Shown piece by piece: positions 44,989-53,320 of a stretch of DNA of 64,000 bases. Source of the stretch: Flavobacterium sp. LC2016-01. Lineage in GTDB: Bacteria > Bacteroidota > Bacteroidia > Flavobacteriales > Flavobacteriaceae. The notes under the pieces are model-generated. The model had not been told where the DNA came from. It did no database searches and saw nothing but the letters and a program-made list of their open reading frames with translations. Both the position numbers and the translations under genes were made by a program. The stretch spans positions 186,001 through 250,000 of the forward strand of contig NZ_WMIC01000005.1 in the NCBI RefSeq assembly GCF_009711135.1, in the 5' to 3' direction. Within the stretch, counting starts at the first letter, position 1. Each line of letters begins with the position of its first letter.

Positions 44989-46902
44989 ATGCTTAACATA
45001 CACAATCTTTCAGTTTCTTTTGGTGGAACATATTTATTTGAAGAAGTTACTTTTCGTTTAGGTGCCGGTGACCGCGTAGGTCTTGTAGGTAAAAACGGAG
45101 CAGGTAAATCGACAATGCTTAAAATGCTTGCAAGAGATTTTGCTCCAGATTCTGGCGTGATTTCTCAGGAGAAAGATATTAAAATGGGCTTTTTGCGTCA
45201 GGATATTGATTTTGAACGCGGAAGAACTGTTCTGGAAGAAGCTTATGAAGCTTTTACTGAAATTAAAATTGTAGAGAAAAAATTAGAAGAAATCAACCAT
45301 CAATTGGTTACCAGAACCGATTATGAAAGTGAAGAATACGGGAAAATCATTGAAGATTTATCTGATTACACACATCGTTTTGATCTTCTTGGAGGTTATA
45401 ATTATGTGGGAGATACCGAGAAAATTCTTTTAGGTCTTGGTTTCAAAAGAGAAGTATTCAATAATCAAACGGAAACATTTTCAGGAGGTTGGAGAATGCG
45501 TATCGAGTTAGCGAAACTATTATTACAGTCAAACGATGTTTTGCTTCTGGATGAGCCAACGAATCACTTGGATATTGAGAGTATTATTTGGTTAGAAAGT
45601 TTCCTTCGTAATTATCCTGGAGTTGTCGTAATCGTTTCGCACGATAAAATGTTCCTTGATAATGTGACGAACCGTACTATTGAGATTTCTTTAGGAAAAG
45701 CATACGACTTTAATAAACCGTATTCTCAATATTTAGAACTGCGTCATGAAATTCGCGAAAAGCAGTTAGCTACGCAAAAAAATCAGGCGAAGAAAATTGA
45801 AGAAACCGAAAAACTAATCGAGAAATTCCGTGCAAAAGCTTCTAAAGCTTCAATGGCGCAATCGTTGATTAAAAAATTAGATAAAGTAGAGAGAATTGAA
45901 GTTGATGAAGACGACAATTCCGTAATGAATATTTCATTTCCAGTTTCAAAAGAACCAGGAAAAGTAGTTGTTGAAGCTGAAGATGTAACAAAAGCTTACG
46001 GCGATAAAACGATCTTGAAAGACATTAGTCTGCTTGTTGAAAGAGGCAGTAAAATTGCTTTTGTCGGTCAAAACGGACAAGGGAAATCTACTTTTATCAA
46101 AGCACTTGTAAATGAGTTTGAATACGAAGGAAATATCAAATTAGGACACAATGTTCAGTTAGGATATTTTGCTCAAAATCAGGCTGAATATTTAGATGGA
46201 GAAATCACTTTGCTTCAGACTATGGAAGATGCTGCAACAGACACTAATCGTATGAAAGTACGAGATATGCTGGGGTCATTTTTGTTCCGTGGCGACGATG
46301 TGGAGAAAAAAGTAAAAGTACTTTCTGGAGGTGAGCGTAACCGTTTGGCACTTTGTAAATTGTTGTTACAGCCCATCAACGTTTTGCTGATGGATGAGCC
46401 TACGAATCACTTAGATATTAAATCTAAAAACGTATTGAAAGCGGCGCTTCAAAAATTCGGCGGAACTTTATTATTGGTTTCTCACGACAGGGATTTTCTT
46501 CAGGGAATGTCGAATATCGTTTACGAATTCAAAGATCAAAAAATCAAAGAATATCTTGGAGACATTAATTACTTCTTAGAACAGCGCAATCTTGAAAATA
46601 TGCGTGAAGTCGAGAAAAAAGATGTTGCTAAAGCTGCAGCTCCAAAAGAAAGCAATAAAACTTCCTACGAAGATCAGAAAAAAGGAAAAGCACTTCAAAA
46701 CAGATTGAGCAAAGTTGAAAGTCAAATCAAACAATTAGAAAAAGACATTCAGCACGACGACAAAATGCTGGCTTCGAATTATGATAAACATATTGAAGAC
46801 GCTTCTTTTTTCACCGCATACAACAAAAAGAAAGAAGACCTTGAACAACTCCTTTTAGACTGGGAAATCGTTCAGGAAGAAATTGACAATTTTAATGCTT
46901 AA
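44989..46902 (+). CDS. ABC-F family ATPase (Uup/YdiF-like)
   Basis: The 637-aa soluble protein has two ABC ATPase domains: Walker A GKNGAGKST near residue 35 and GQNGQGKST near 363; signatures FSGGWRMR and LSGGERNR; Walker B LLLDEPTNHLD and LLMDEPTNHLD. The linker between domains is long and charged (EKLIEKFRAKASKASMAQS). The C-terminus is a coiled coil (SKVESQIKQLEKDIQ) as in Uup, which binds branched DNA or ribosomes. ABC-F proteins act on the ribosome, not in transport. Not a known resistance type from sequence alone. Confidence 0.93.
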   Translation: MLNIHNLSVSFGGTYLFEEVTFRLGAGDRVGLVGKNGAGKSTMLKMLARDFAPDSGVISQEKDIKMGFLRQDIDFERGRTVLEEAYEAFTEIKIVEKKLEEINHQLVTRTDYESEEYGKIIEDLSDYTHRFDLLGGYNYVGDTEKILLGLGFKREVFNNQTETFSGGWRMRIELAKLLLQSNDVLLLDEPTNHLDIESIIWLESFLRNYPGVVVIVSHDKMFLDNVTNRTIEISLGKAYDFNKPYSQYLELRHEIREKQLATQKNQAKKIEETEKLIEKFRAKASKASMAQSLIKKLDKVERIEVDEDDNSVMNISFPVSKEPGKVVVEAEDVTKAYGDKTILKDISLLVERGSKIAFVGQNGQGKSTFIKALVNEFEYEGNIKLGHNVQLGYFAQNQAEYLDGEITLLQTMEDAATDTNRMKVRDMLGSFLFRGDDVEKKVKVLSGGERNRLALCKLLLQPINVLLMDEPTNHLDIKSKNVLKAALQKFGGTLLLVSHDRDFLQGMSNIVYEFKDQKIKEYLGDINYFLEQRNLENMREVEKKDVAKAAAPKESNKTSYEDQKKGKALQNRLSKVESQIKQLEKDIQHDDKMLASNYDKHIEDASFFTAYNKKKEDLEQLLLDWEIVQEEIDNFNA

Positions 46903-46914
46903 GATTTTTTTCAG

Positions 46915-47050
46915 GAGCTAATCCAGCTTTCCGTTTCAAGTCCTCACTAAAAAACCTTATTTTCTAAGCCATAAAACGAGCTTCCGTTGGTCGCTGTTTT
47001 CTGGCAAGAAAATAAGGTTTTTTAGTTCCGGGCTTTCTACTTCAATCTGG
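46915..47050. repeat. Dispersed composite repeat, copy 2
   Basis: The block AGCTAATCCAGCTTTCCGTTT ... GAGCTTCCGTTGGTCGC ... TTCCGGGCTTTC matches 32937-33079 at its ends and centre. The internal arms differ in sequence (AAAAAACCTTATTTTCT / AAGAAAATAAGGTTTTTT) but again pair with each other. Confidence 0.7.
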
Positions 47051-47120
47051 GCTAAAAGAGTTTCAAGTTCTTTTTTGTTTCAAGTTTAAGGTTTCAGGTT
47101 TTGAAGTTTTCCATGAAGTT

Positions 47121-47223
47121 TGTCATTCCGAGGAACGAGGAATCTCCGTAAGAAACTCCATCTGCAAAATCACCAATCTTTGTCGAGCTACTTGCGGAGA
47201 TTCCTCGTTCCTCGGAATGACAT
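47121..47223. repeat. Long inverted repeat (GTCATTCCGAGGAACGAGG type)
   Basis: 27-bp arms (47122-47148 and about 47196-47222), perfectly complementary (GTCATTCCGAGGAACGAGG...), flank a ~47-bp loop. This element type is dispersed in Bacteroidota. It could act as a bidirectional terminator between ABC-F and the phosphatase gene. It creates a false frame on the minus strand. Confidence 0.85.
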
Positions 47224-47304
47224 ATAGCACAATTGTGTCTTTATGGTTAATTTGTAATCTTAATTTTCTTTTGAAAACCGTTGCCCGCGAGAGGGTTGGG
47301 AGTA

Positions 47305-47395
47305 CGCTACCGAAGTAGCGCGGACAGCCCGACAGCATTAGGAAAAGTGGGCGAATGAAGACAAAGTATGATGGCCCACTTTTTCTAATGTTGTC
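47305..47395. repeat. Hairpin cluster with GCCCACTTTT palindrome
   Basis: CGCTAC-CGAA-GTAGCG (47305-47320) and 17-bp arms CATTAGGAAAAGTGGGC (47336-47352) and complement (47374-47390), with outer GACAGCATTAG/CTAATGTTGTC extension. This third palindrome fills the remainder of the 539-bp gene-free region 46903-47441. Confidence 0.75.
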
Positions 47396-47441
47396 TCGCC
47401 CAAATAATTAATACTTTAAATTACATTTCACAAAAAAAACT

Positions 47442-48401
47442 TCAAATAATCCCAATAGATTTTGAATGTTCAATCGCTTTGCTACTTTCTTTAAAATAGC
47501 AGACAGCAACATCAAGGGACTCTAAATTTTTCATGATTTTTTTTACTTCTTGTTTCTGAGTTTTGCCAGTTTGCCTAATGTAAACTGCAATTACAGTAAC
47601 CGGAAATATTTTGCAGATTCGCTCATATAAAACAGGATCATGCTGTGAATCATCTCCTAAAAGAATATATTTCAGGTTGGGATAAAACTCTAAAACATGT
47701 TTTATTTTTTCAAATTTATGGTCGTGATTCCCGCGTCCGCTCATGAAAAAATCAGTAATGCCTCTTTTGATATCTTTCAGCAAAATTACCGCTCTCGGCA
47801 AATGGTGCAGTTTGGTAAATTGGACTATAAATCGGTATAAATTCCATTCACTGCTCGAAATATAGAAAAACGCATTTACCTCTTCTTTGTTTTTTCTTCC
47901 AGCCGAACTCAACGCTTGATAATGCGCTACAACATCTTTAAAAACTTTTCTGTCATTTACATTTTTAAAAAGCAAAATGTATATTTTTTTGAAAATATTT
48001 TGTGTGTGCGAAATTAAAAAAGTGTCATCAATGTCAGAAATGATTCCTAATTTTCCGGTATGCGGATGTATGAAACTGCCTTTTGAAGTAATAATTTCCG
48101 AATTGTGTTTAAAGCTGACTTCGTAATTTATCCATCCAAAATGAGTTTCTTTTTCAAATGGAATACAAAATTTAAAGTGACCGTCGTCTAATGTTTTGGT
48201 GTGAATTTCCTGATTGCCATATTTCAAATAAACATCAAAATTTTTGATTGTTTTTATCCGAAACTGATTGATTATGGAAGTGGCGTTTTTTAGATTTTTC
48301 TTCTGAAAGTCGTATTCGTATGTTCTTTTAAAAACATGTCCCATTACAATTAATTCTTCTTCGTTGGCGTAACCTCGATATAATTGTAAGATTGGTTTCA
48401 T
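47442..48401 (-). CDS. App1-like phosphatidate phosphatase domain protein
   Basis: The 319-aa protein carries the App1 (DUF2183) catalytic domain: HAD-type motif GIISDIDDTFLISHT (two Asp) around residue 130, followed by FYISSSEWNLY and HLPRAVILLKDIK - HKFEKIKHVLEFYPNLKYILLGDDSQHDP. It should remove phosphate from a lipid such as phosphatidic acid. N-terminal ~110 residues are a beta domain. It is divergent from the DagK-family gene (61 bp apart), so opposing steps of the same lipid cycle may be encoded side by side. Confidence 0.85.
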   Translation of the reverse strand: MKPILQLYRGYANEEELIVMGHVFKRTYEYDFQKKNLKNATSIINQFRIKTIKNFDVYLKYGNQEIHTKTLDDGHFKFCIPFEKETHFGWINYEVSFKHNSEIITSKGSFIHPHTGKLGIISDIDDTFLISHTQNIFKKIYILLFKNVNDRKVFKDVVAHYQALSSAGRKNKEEVNAFFYISSSEWNLYRFIVQFTKLHHLPRAVILLKDIKRGITDFFMSGRGNHDHKFEKIKHVLEFYPNLKYILLGDDSQHDPVLYERICKIFPVTVIAVYIRQTGKTQKQEVKKIMKNLESLDVAVCYFKESSKAIEHSKSIGII

Positions 48402-48462
48402 TTATTACGTACATTTATAGAACTGTAAATTACTTAATTTAATTGATTTTAAAGGGAAAATT

Positions 48463-49332
48463 TTGAAAAAGAACATCTTATTTGTTGTAAATCCTATTTC
48501 GGGCGATCTTGATAAAAGCGAGCTAATTGAGATTGTAGAAGAATTTGCAGCTGTAAATCATATCAATCTGGAAGTGTATGAAACGACAGGAAAAAATGAT
48601 TTAGATGAAATCAAGTCGCTTTATAACAAATTTCTTCCGGAGAGAATTATTGTTGCCGGCGGTGACGGGACCATTAAAATGGTGGCCGAAGCAATGGAAG
48701 AATACGATATTATCATTGGTATTTTGCCCGCAGGATCAGCAAATGGTTTGTCGGTTGATTTGAATTTGCCTGCTGGAATAGAAGAAAACCTGAAAGTTGC
48801 TTTTTTGAATCATTATGTGGAAATCGATATGATCTGCATCAATGGCAAAAAAAGCATTCATTTGAGTGATCTCGGCTTAAATGCTAATTTGGTAAAAAAC
48901 TACGAGCAAAGTGATGTGCGCGGTTTTTGGGGATATGCATTGCAGGCTTTTACAACTTTAACAGAATCTGAAGAGCCATTTACAGCCACAATTTCGGCCA
49001 ATAATAAAACAGTTGAACATGCTGCGCGAATGATTGTGATTGCCAATTCGCAGAAATACGGAACAGGCGTAGTCATTAACCCAAATGGCGCTATGAATGA
49101 TGGGAAATTTGAATTAGTGATTTTAAAAAGTCTTGATTTATTGCTGATTGGAAAAATCATTACCGGAAACATGCCGATTGACTCAGATGATGTTGTCATT
49201 ATTTCGACAGATAAAGCGACTATAAAAACAGATTATCCCGTGAATTTTCAGATTGATGGCGAATATTGCGGCGCACAAACCGATTTGGAAATCCACATTC
49301 TGCACAAACAAATGAAAATGGCGGTTCCTTAA
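48463..49332 (+). CDS. Diacylglycerol-kinase-family lipid kinase (YegS/DagK type)
   Basis: The 289-aa protein begins at TTG 48463 with an AAAGGGA site 7 bases before; no ATG gives the family's N-terminus KKNILFVVNPISG. It shows the DAGK catalytic motifs NPISGDLDK, VVAGGDGTIKMVAEAM (GGDGT) and GILPAGSANGLSVDLNLP, and the C-terminal beta domain ending DYPVNFQIDGEYCG. It likely phosphorylates diacylglycerol or a related lipid with ATP. Divergent from the App1-like phosphatase gene. Confidence 0.9.
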   Translation: MKKNILFVVNPISGDLDKSELIEIVEEFAAVNHINLEVYETTGKNDLDEIKSLYNKFLPERIIVAGGDGTIKMVAEAMEEYDIIIGILPAGSANGLSVDLNLPAGIEENLKVAFLNHYVEIDMICINGKKSIHLSDLGLNANLVKNYEQSDVRGFWGYALQAFTTLTESEEPFTATISANNKTVEHAARMIVIANSQKYGTGVVINPNGAMNDGKFELVILKSLDLLLIGKIITGNMPIDSDDVVIISTDKATIKTDYPVNFQIDGEYCGAQTDLEIHILHKQMKMAVP

Positions 49333-49343
49333 GAAAACATTTT

Positions 49344-50489
49344 TTATTTAAAAGGATTCCGTTCTTGCCATTCTGTTTTTGGCTCTAAATACTGAAATAA
49401 TTTGGCAATATTATGATTGATCAAAGTGTTGCTGTGCGTTATCAAACCATACATTTTTAATGGTTTTGCACCAACAGAACTTTTAATTTCGAGGGCAGTT
49501 CTGGCAAATACAATTGTTGAAAAGCCTTGATTAATAGAATACGCAATCATATCATACAGCATATTGAGATAAAGCATTTTTTCGCGCTGAAGATTTTCAT
49601 CATAACCCAAAAAATAAGTATCCATTATGGATCCATTTTTAATCAGCGTATTGAAACCAATAAGTTTTTCATCTAAAAAATAACCATAAAACAAGAAGTT
49701 ATCTTTCATGACTTCTTTGAAAAAGCTAAAATGATTCCGCGCTAGAAAAAAGGTATTAAAAGGTGCATTTTTTGCCACATGAAAATACAAATCATATATA
49801 ACATCTTCATACTGCTTAATATCAGACAAAGACATTTTTCGTTTTACAATTCCTTCCGATTTTTTTCTTGCACGTTTGTATTGATCTCTGTATTTTTTTG
49901 ATAAAGCATCAATATAATCTTGGTCGGTTTTCCAATTTTTATTGATTTCAAAAATCATATTAGGCTGCGTAGAGAAAGTATAGTTGTTTTTGAATTCGGC
50001 CTGAAGCGGTTTAATTTCTTCCGGAGTAAAATCTTTTATACTTGTGATATGAACTTTTTTACCAGAAGCTTTTAAATCTTTTTTAAGCTGATTAATTGCT
50101 TTATGAAGTGTTTTAACTGCTTTTGACAGCTGAACGTTTTTTGCGAAAGAAAAAGCATTTTGACCTGTAAGCATATTATTTCCAACGAATAATACATGAG
50201 AAGCAAAATTTTTGAAAGCAAAATTACGAACTGAAGTTTTTAAGCACTGATCGCGCTCGCCAAAAGATTCCAGTTTTTCGGCAAATAAAAATTGAGTCAA
50301 AGCAATTCCTGAAAGCTTTTCTTCTTCAAAAATTCCAATAAAATGACAAATCATATTTACAGGACAAGAATTTTCCAGCACTTCGAGATATTCCCGTGTC
50401 AAAAAGATATTTTCTGCAGCAAGCGAATTCCATTCTAAAGGAAGCGACGCTGTACTATTGTAGATTTTAAAAGAATAAGTTGTATTCAA
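49344..50489 (-). CDS. GNAT/FemAB-like acyl or amino-acid transferase
   Basis: The 381-aa protein has the two-domain GNAT layout of the FemAB/BioF2-like group: IYNSTASLPLEWNSL start, central KKYRDQYKRARKKSEG, and YLDEKLIGFNTLIKNGSIMDTYFLGYDENLQREK near residues 270-310. The start is TTG 50489; a TAATTTTG box 20 bp upstream supports it, and upstream frames are stopped. Substrate unknown; cell-envelope or peptide modification is likely. Convergent with the DagK-type gene (11 bp apart). Confidence 0.75.
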   Translation of the reverse strand: MNTTYSFKIYNSTASLPLEWNSLAAENIFLTREYLEVLENSCPVNMICHFIGIFEEEKLSGIALTQFLFAEKLESFGERDQCLKTSVRNFAFKNFASHVLFVGNNMLTGQNAFSFAKNVQLSKAVKTLHKAINQLKKDLKASGKKVHITSIKDFTPEEIKPLQAEFKNNYTFSTQPNMIFEINKNWKTDQDYIDALSKKYRDQYKRARKKSEGIVKRKMSLSDIKQYEDVIYDLYFHVAKNAPFNTFFLARNHFSFFKEVMKDNFLFYGYFLDEKLIGFNTLIKNGSIMDTYFLGYDENLQREKMLYLNMLYDMIAYSINQGFSTIVFARTALEIKSSVGAKPLKMYGLITHSNTLINHNIAKLFQYLEPKTEWQERNPFK

Positions 50490-50508
50490 AGGAGTGCGCT
50501 AATTTCTT

Positions 50509-50516
50509 CAAAATTA
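50509..50516 (-). promoter_or_regulatory. -7 box of the FemAB-like gene
   Basis: TAATTTTG on the minus strand lies 20 bp before the TTG start at 50489, supporting that start. Confidence 0.5.
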
Positions 50517-50560
50517 GATAATATTTGTAATAACTGACTTTCTTTAAGTTATTATTAAGA

Positions 50561-50595
50561 AAAACCCGTTTGAGTTTTGGTTTCAAACGGGTTTT
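50561..50595 (-). terminator. Terminator of the DUF1761 gene
   Basis: AAAACCCGTTTGA and TCAAACGGGTTTT arms with short loop, just past the stop at 50608. T-rich on the minus strand. Confidence 0.8.
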
Positions 50596-50607
50596 GTAAA
50601 TTTTGAT

Positions 50608-51096
50608 TTATGCGAAAGCGCAAACAATGCCGCCCATCAACATAAGTGTGAGCATCCAGTAGCCCGCGTGAATAAAAATATATTTCCAAGATTTTCTTTC
50701 GAATAAACCATTGATTCCAACAATTGGAAAAGCAAAAAACAATCCCGACATGAATCCATGAAGTGCGCCGTGTTTAAAAGTTCTGTAAGCAGTTCCATAA
50801 TCGGCCATAAAAGCAGCAAAAGATGGTTTTGCCTCAGCTAGCTTCGGTGGTCCGCCCACCATTCCAACAGCACCAGACTGATGAATTGTCAAAGCCATTA
50901 AAATAACAGTAATCATCAAAGAAAAAACATAAGTTAATCCGAAGATTTTGAGCATATTTCCTGTTTTGAGCTGCTCTTCTGTGAAATTGTTTTCTTTCAT
51001 CCAGATTGTTCCAAAAACTTTTGGATGATACCAAATGAAACCAGTAAGCAATGTCACAACAGCGGCTAAAAATAGCGCAATAAAGTTAATTTCCAT
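50608..51096 (-). CDS. DUF1761 membrane protein
   Basis: The 162-aa protein has four transmembrane helices and the DUF1761 signature FIWYHPKVFGTIWMKENNFTEEQL at residues 21-44. The length is typical. The family is a small bacterial membrane group with no known activity. Promoter box at 51124-51131, terminator at 50561-50595, so it is monocistronic. Confidence 0.82.
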   Translation of the reverse strand: MEINFIALFLAAVVTLLTGFIWYHPKVFGTIWMKENNFTEEQLKTGNMLKIFGLTYVFSLMITVILMALTIHQSGAVGMVGGPPKLAEAKPSFAAFMADYGTAYRTFKHGALHGFMSGLFFAFPIVGINGLFERKSWKYIFIHAGYWMLTLMLMGGIVCAFA

Positions 51097-51123
51097 AATA
51101 TGAGGTTTTTATGTTAGATGAGT

Positions 51124-51131
51124 CAAATTTA
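51124..51131 (-). promoter_or_regulatory. -7 box of the DUF1761 gene
   Basis: TAAATTTG on the minus strand matches TAnnTTTG, 27 bp upstream of ATG 51096. Confidence 0.45.
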
Positions 51132-51240
51132 AACAAAAAAATCGCTTATTTAACATTTTTTAAAAAGTACTATTAAGACTATTAATAATTGAGTTATTAA
51201 CACTTTATCGACAATAGGTGCATTATGTCTAGATAATTCA

Positions 51241-51248
51241 TACTTTTG
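51241..51248 (+). promoter_or_regulatory. -7 box of the LRR gene
   Basis: TACTTTTG matches the -7 consensus, 27 bp before the ATG at 51276. Confidence 0.5.
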
Positions 51249-51275
51249 CGGTCATAACAAACGCCCAAATCTGTT

Positions 51276-52130
51276 ATGAAAAGCTTGTTTACTTTTTTTT
51301 TAGCATTAGCTTTTTCTCTGAATTCTTTTGCAGATACTGTTTCAGATAAAGAGAAGGAAGCTTTGATTAAATTATATCATGCCACAAATGGTCCGCAATG
51401 GAATGTAAAGTGGGATTTGACCCTTTCTGTGTCAACATGGTATGGAGTTCGCGCTGAAAACGGAAAAGTAATAGCTCTTGATTTATCAAATAATAATCTG
51501 CAGGGAGAATTGCCTTCTGAATTTTTTGACTTGGTAAATTTAGTTGAAGTGAATTTTCAGAAGAATAAACTGGAAGGGAATTTGTCAAATAACATCCAGA
51601 ACCTAAAAGAAATTGAAGTTTTGAATGTTTCTGATAATAAGTTCTCAGGAACAATTCCGATAGGAATCTGCGAATTGCATAAACTGAAAGATTTGGAGCT
51701 TTTTAAAAATAAAATATCAGGTGAATTGCCATCTGATCTTGGAAAATTAAAGCAATTAGAAGTTCTTGCATTGTCGGATAATGAGATTGGCGGTTCACTG
51801 CCGAGCTCAATTTACAAGATCACAGCCTTGAAAATATTGCTTTTAAACGGCAATAAATTATCGGGCAGTTTGAGCCGAGAAATTGTAAATTTTAAAGCTT
51901 TGCAAAACTTGAGTTTATTTGATAACAGTTTTGAAGGAGAAGTACCGGAAGGACTTGGAAAGCTTTATAATTTATCTGAAATGAATCTTTCTTACAATAA
52001 ATTTAAAGGAGGAGTTTCAAGAAAAATGGCATTATTAGATGCCTTAAATATGACAATGTTTGATGAAAATGGGAATCCGTTTTTATTAGAAATAAATACT
52101 GAAAGACAAAAGAATATTACCGAAAATTAA
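51276..52130 (+). CDS. Secreted leucine-rich-repeat protein
   Basis: The 284-aa protein has a signal peptide (ends LNSFA-DTV), an LRR cap region (KEALIKLYHATNGPQWNVKWDL) and about eight 23-24 residue LRRs of the plant-type pattern LxxLxxLxLxxNxLxGxLPxxI, for example LDLSNNNLQGELPSE, LNVSDNKFSGTIPIG and LALSDNEIGGSLPSS. The C-terminus ends soon after the last repeat without a type IX sorting domain. Such proteins usually bind other proteins outside the cell. Terminator at 52194-52222. Confidence 0.85.
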   Translation: MKSLFTFFLALAFSLNSFADTVSDKEKEALIKLYHATNGPQWNVKWDLTLSVSTWYGVRAENGKVIALDLSNNNLQGELPSEFFDLVNLVEVNFQKNKLEGNLSNNIQNLKEIEVLNVSDNKFSGTIPIGICELHKLKDLELFKNKISGELPSDLGKLKQLEVLALSDNEIGGSLPSSIYKITALKILLLNGNKLSGSLSREIVNFKALQNLSLFDNSFEGEVPEGLGKLYNLSEMNLSYNKFKGGVSRKMALLDALNMTMFDENGNPFLLEINTERQKNITEN

Positions 52131-52193
52131 TCGTGCTTATGGAATGAATTTTACTCTGAAAAAAGTTGATTAAATATATTTAGTTAATTGTTG

Positions 52194-52222
52194 AAAACCG
52201 TAACTCGTTACGGTTTTTTTTA
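52194..52222 (+). terminator. Terminator of the LRR gene
   Basis: AAAACCGTAAC and GTTACGGTTTT arms with a T8 run, 64 bp past the stop at 52130. Confidence 0.8.
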
Positions 52223-52363
52223 TTTCTGATTTTGTGATTTATTATTTTAAATTTGTCAAATATTTTTGAAAATTTTTGTTTTTTTTCTTTAACTTTAAAA
52301 TTAGATTCGGTCTTTTGGTTGAAGTCGGATAGAGAAAAGAAATTAACCTTTTAATGTAAAATT

Positions 52364-52669
52364 ATGACACTGCAATATCAAGGCGAAGAATACGGAAAGC
52401 CAACAACATTTACACTAAGAATCATTGGTAATAACTTATCAAAAAGCAGTTCAAATTATCAAATTGATCTTTTAGTAGGCGACAAAAGATTGCCAACTTT
52501 TACGACTGAAATTCATCAAAGTCTTTCAAATTGTTTAAAAGAAATTTATTTGTTTAGAAAACATCACGGAATCACATTCAATGAGTCTTCAGAGAAAGTT
52601 GTTTCGCTTTATGTTCCTTACGACAGAGTTTTATTCAATCACAATAAATTTGCTTTGTTCAGAGCCTAA
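52364..52669 (+). CDS. Conserved small cytoplasmic protein, 101 aa
   Basis: The 101-aa protein has no signal or membrane segment. It is mixed alpha/beta, with a helix SLSNCLKEIYLFRKHHG and a final strand SLYVPYDRVLF. I do not recognise the family. It is followed by a strong terminator at 52686-52719, and an upstream leader of >100 bp is AT-rich, which supports a real single-gene unit. Confidence 0.6.
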   Translation: MTLQYQGEEYGKPTTFTLRIIGNNLSKSSSNYQIDLLVGDKRLPTFTTEIHQSLSNCLKEIYLFRKHHGITFNESSEKVVSLYVPYDRVLFNHNKFALFRA

Positions 52670-52685
52670 ATTTTGAGTCAAAACA

Positions 52686-52719
52686 AAAAAAGACCGTTCA
52701 AAAAGAACGGTCTTTTTTT
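52686..52719. terminator. Bidirectional terminator
   Basis: AAAAAAGACCGTTC and GAACGGTCTTTTTT arms; A-runs and T-runs on both sides allow use by the convergent genes at 52364-52669 and 52761-53294. Confidence 0.85.
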
Positions 52720-52760
52720 GTTTTGATATTTATAAGAAGTATTCAGAAACACTCCGTAAA

Positions 52761-53294
52761 TTATTTTGGCTGTTTGTTTGGTTCTTTCTTTTTCATTGTT
52801 TCCATTATCAGGAATACTTTTTTTAAATCAGCTGCCGAATTTGCATTTGCAAAGGCATGAATGTATTGGTTCCAGCCTTCATTGCTGCCGCTCTCAACAA
52901 TAGACTGAATAGAATAAATGTCTTTGCAGTTATAAACGGTCCAGTCGGCGGTTTTGTTTAGGATTTTGCGCTTTATTTTTTCTGTTTTACAGCTGTCACT
53001 AGAAGGCCCAAACTGACTTGGATGATTGCCAAAATAAAAGCCGCCTGAAAAAGCTGCTGTTGCTGTTGTATCTGTAGGGTAAAAGTAATAAACAGAAAAA
53101 TCAGGTCCTCTATTTTCCTTAATTGTATATTTTTTTGGGATAGAAATATAGTAATTGGTTTCGCCAATTTGCTTCTCTGTTAATTCCTTTAAATAAGGAT
53201 TTTCTGGAATAGGTTTTGTTTTTTTATCGGAACAACCTAAAATGATTACTATTAAAATTAAAGATAGAAATGGAATTTTCAGATTTGAGCTCAT
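52761..53294 (-). CDS. Lipoprotein of unknown function, 177 aa
   Basis: An N-terminal lipobox (LIVIILGCSDKK, Cys at about 21) marks a lipoprotein. The mature part is beta-rich (NYYISIPKKYTIKENRGPDFSVYYFYP) and has a further Cys pair (DSCKTEK, VYNCKDI) that may form a disulfide. No known family. It starts 26 bp after the stop of the ThuA-like gene, so the two are likely co-transcribed. Confidence 0.68.
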   Translation of the reverse strand: MSSNLKIPFLSLILIVIILGCSDKKTKPIPENPYLKELTEKQIGETNYYISIPKKYTIKENRGPDFSVYYFYPTDTTATAAFSGGFYFGNHPSQFGPSSDSCKTEKIKRKILNKTADWTVYNCKDIYSIQSIVESGSNEGWNQYIHAFANANSAADLKKVFLIMETMKKKEPNKQPK

Positions 53295-53320
53295 GTTTAT
53301 TTAAATAAAGGTTAGTCAAT

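Noticed and set aside
47123..47338. 71-codon leftward frame
   Set aside because: It lies wholly within dispersed inverted repeats and has no protein-like composition.
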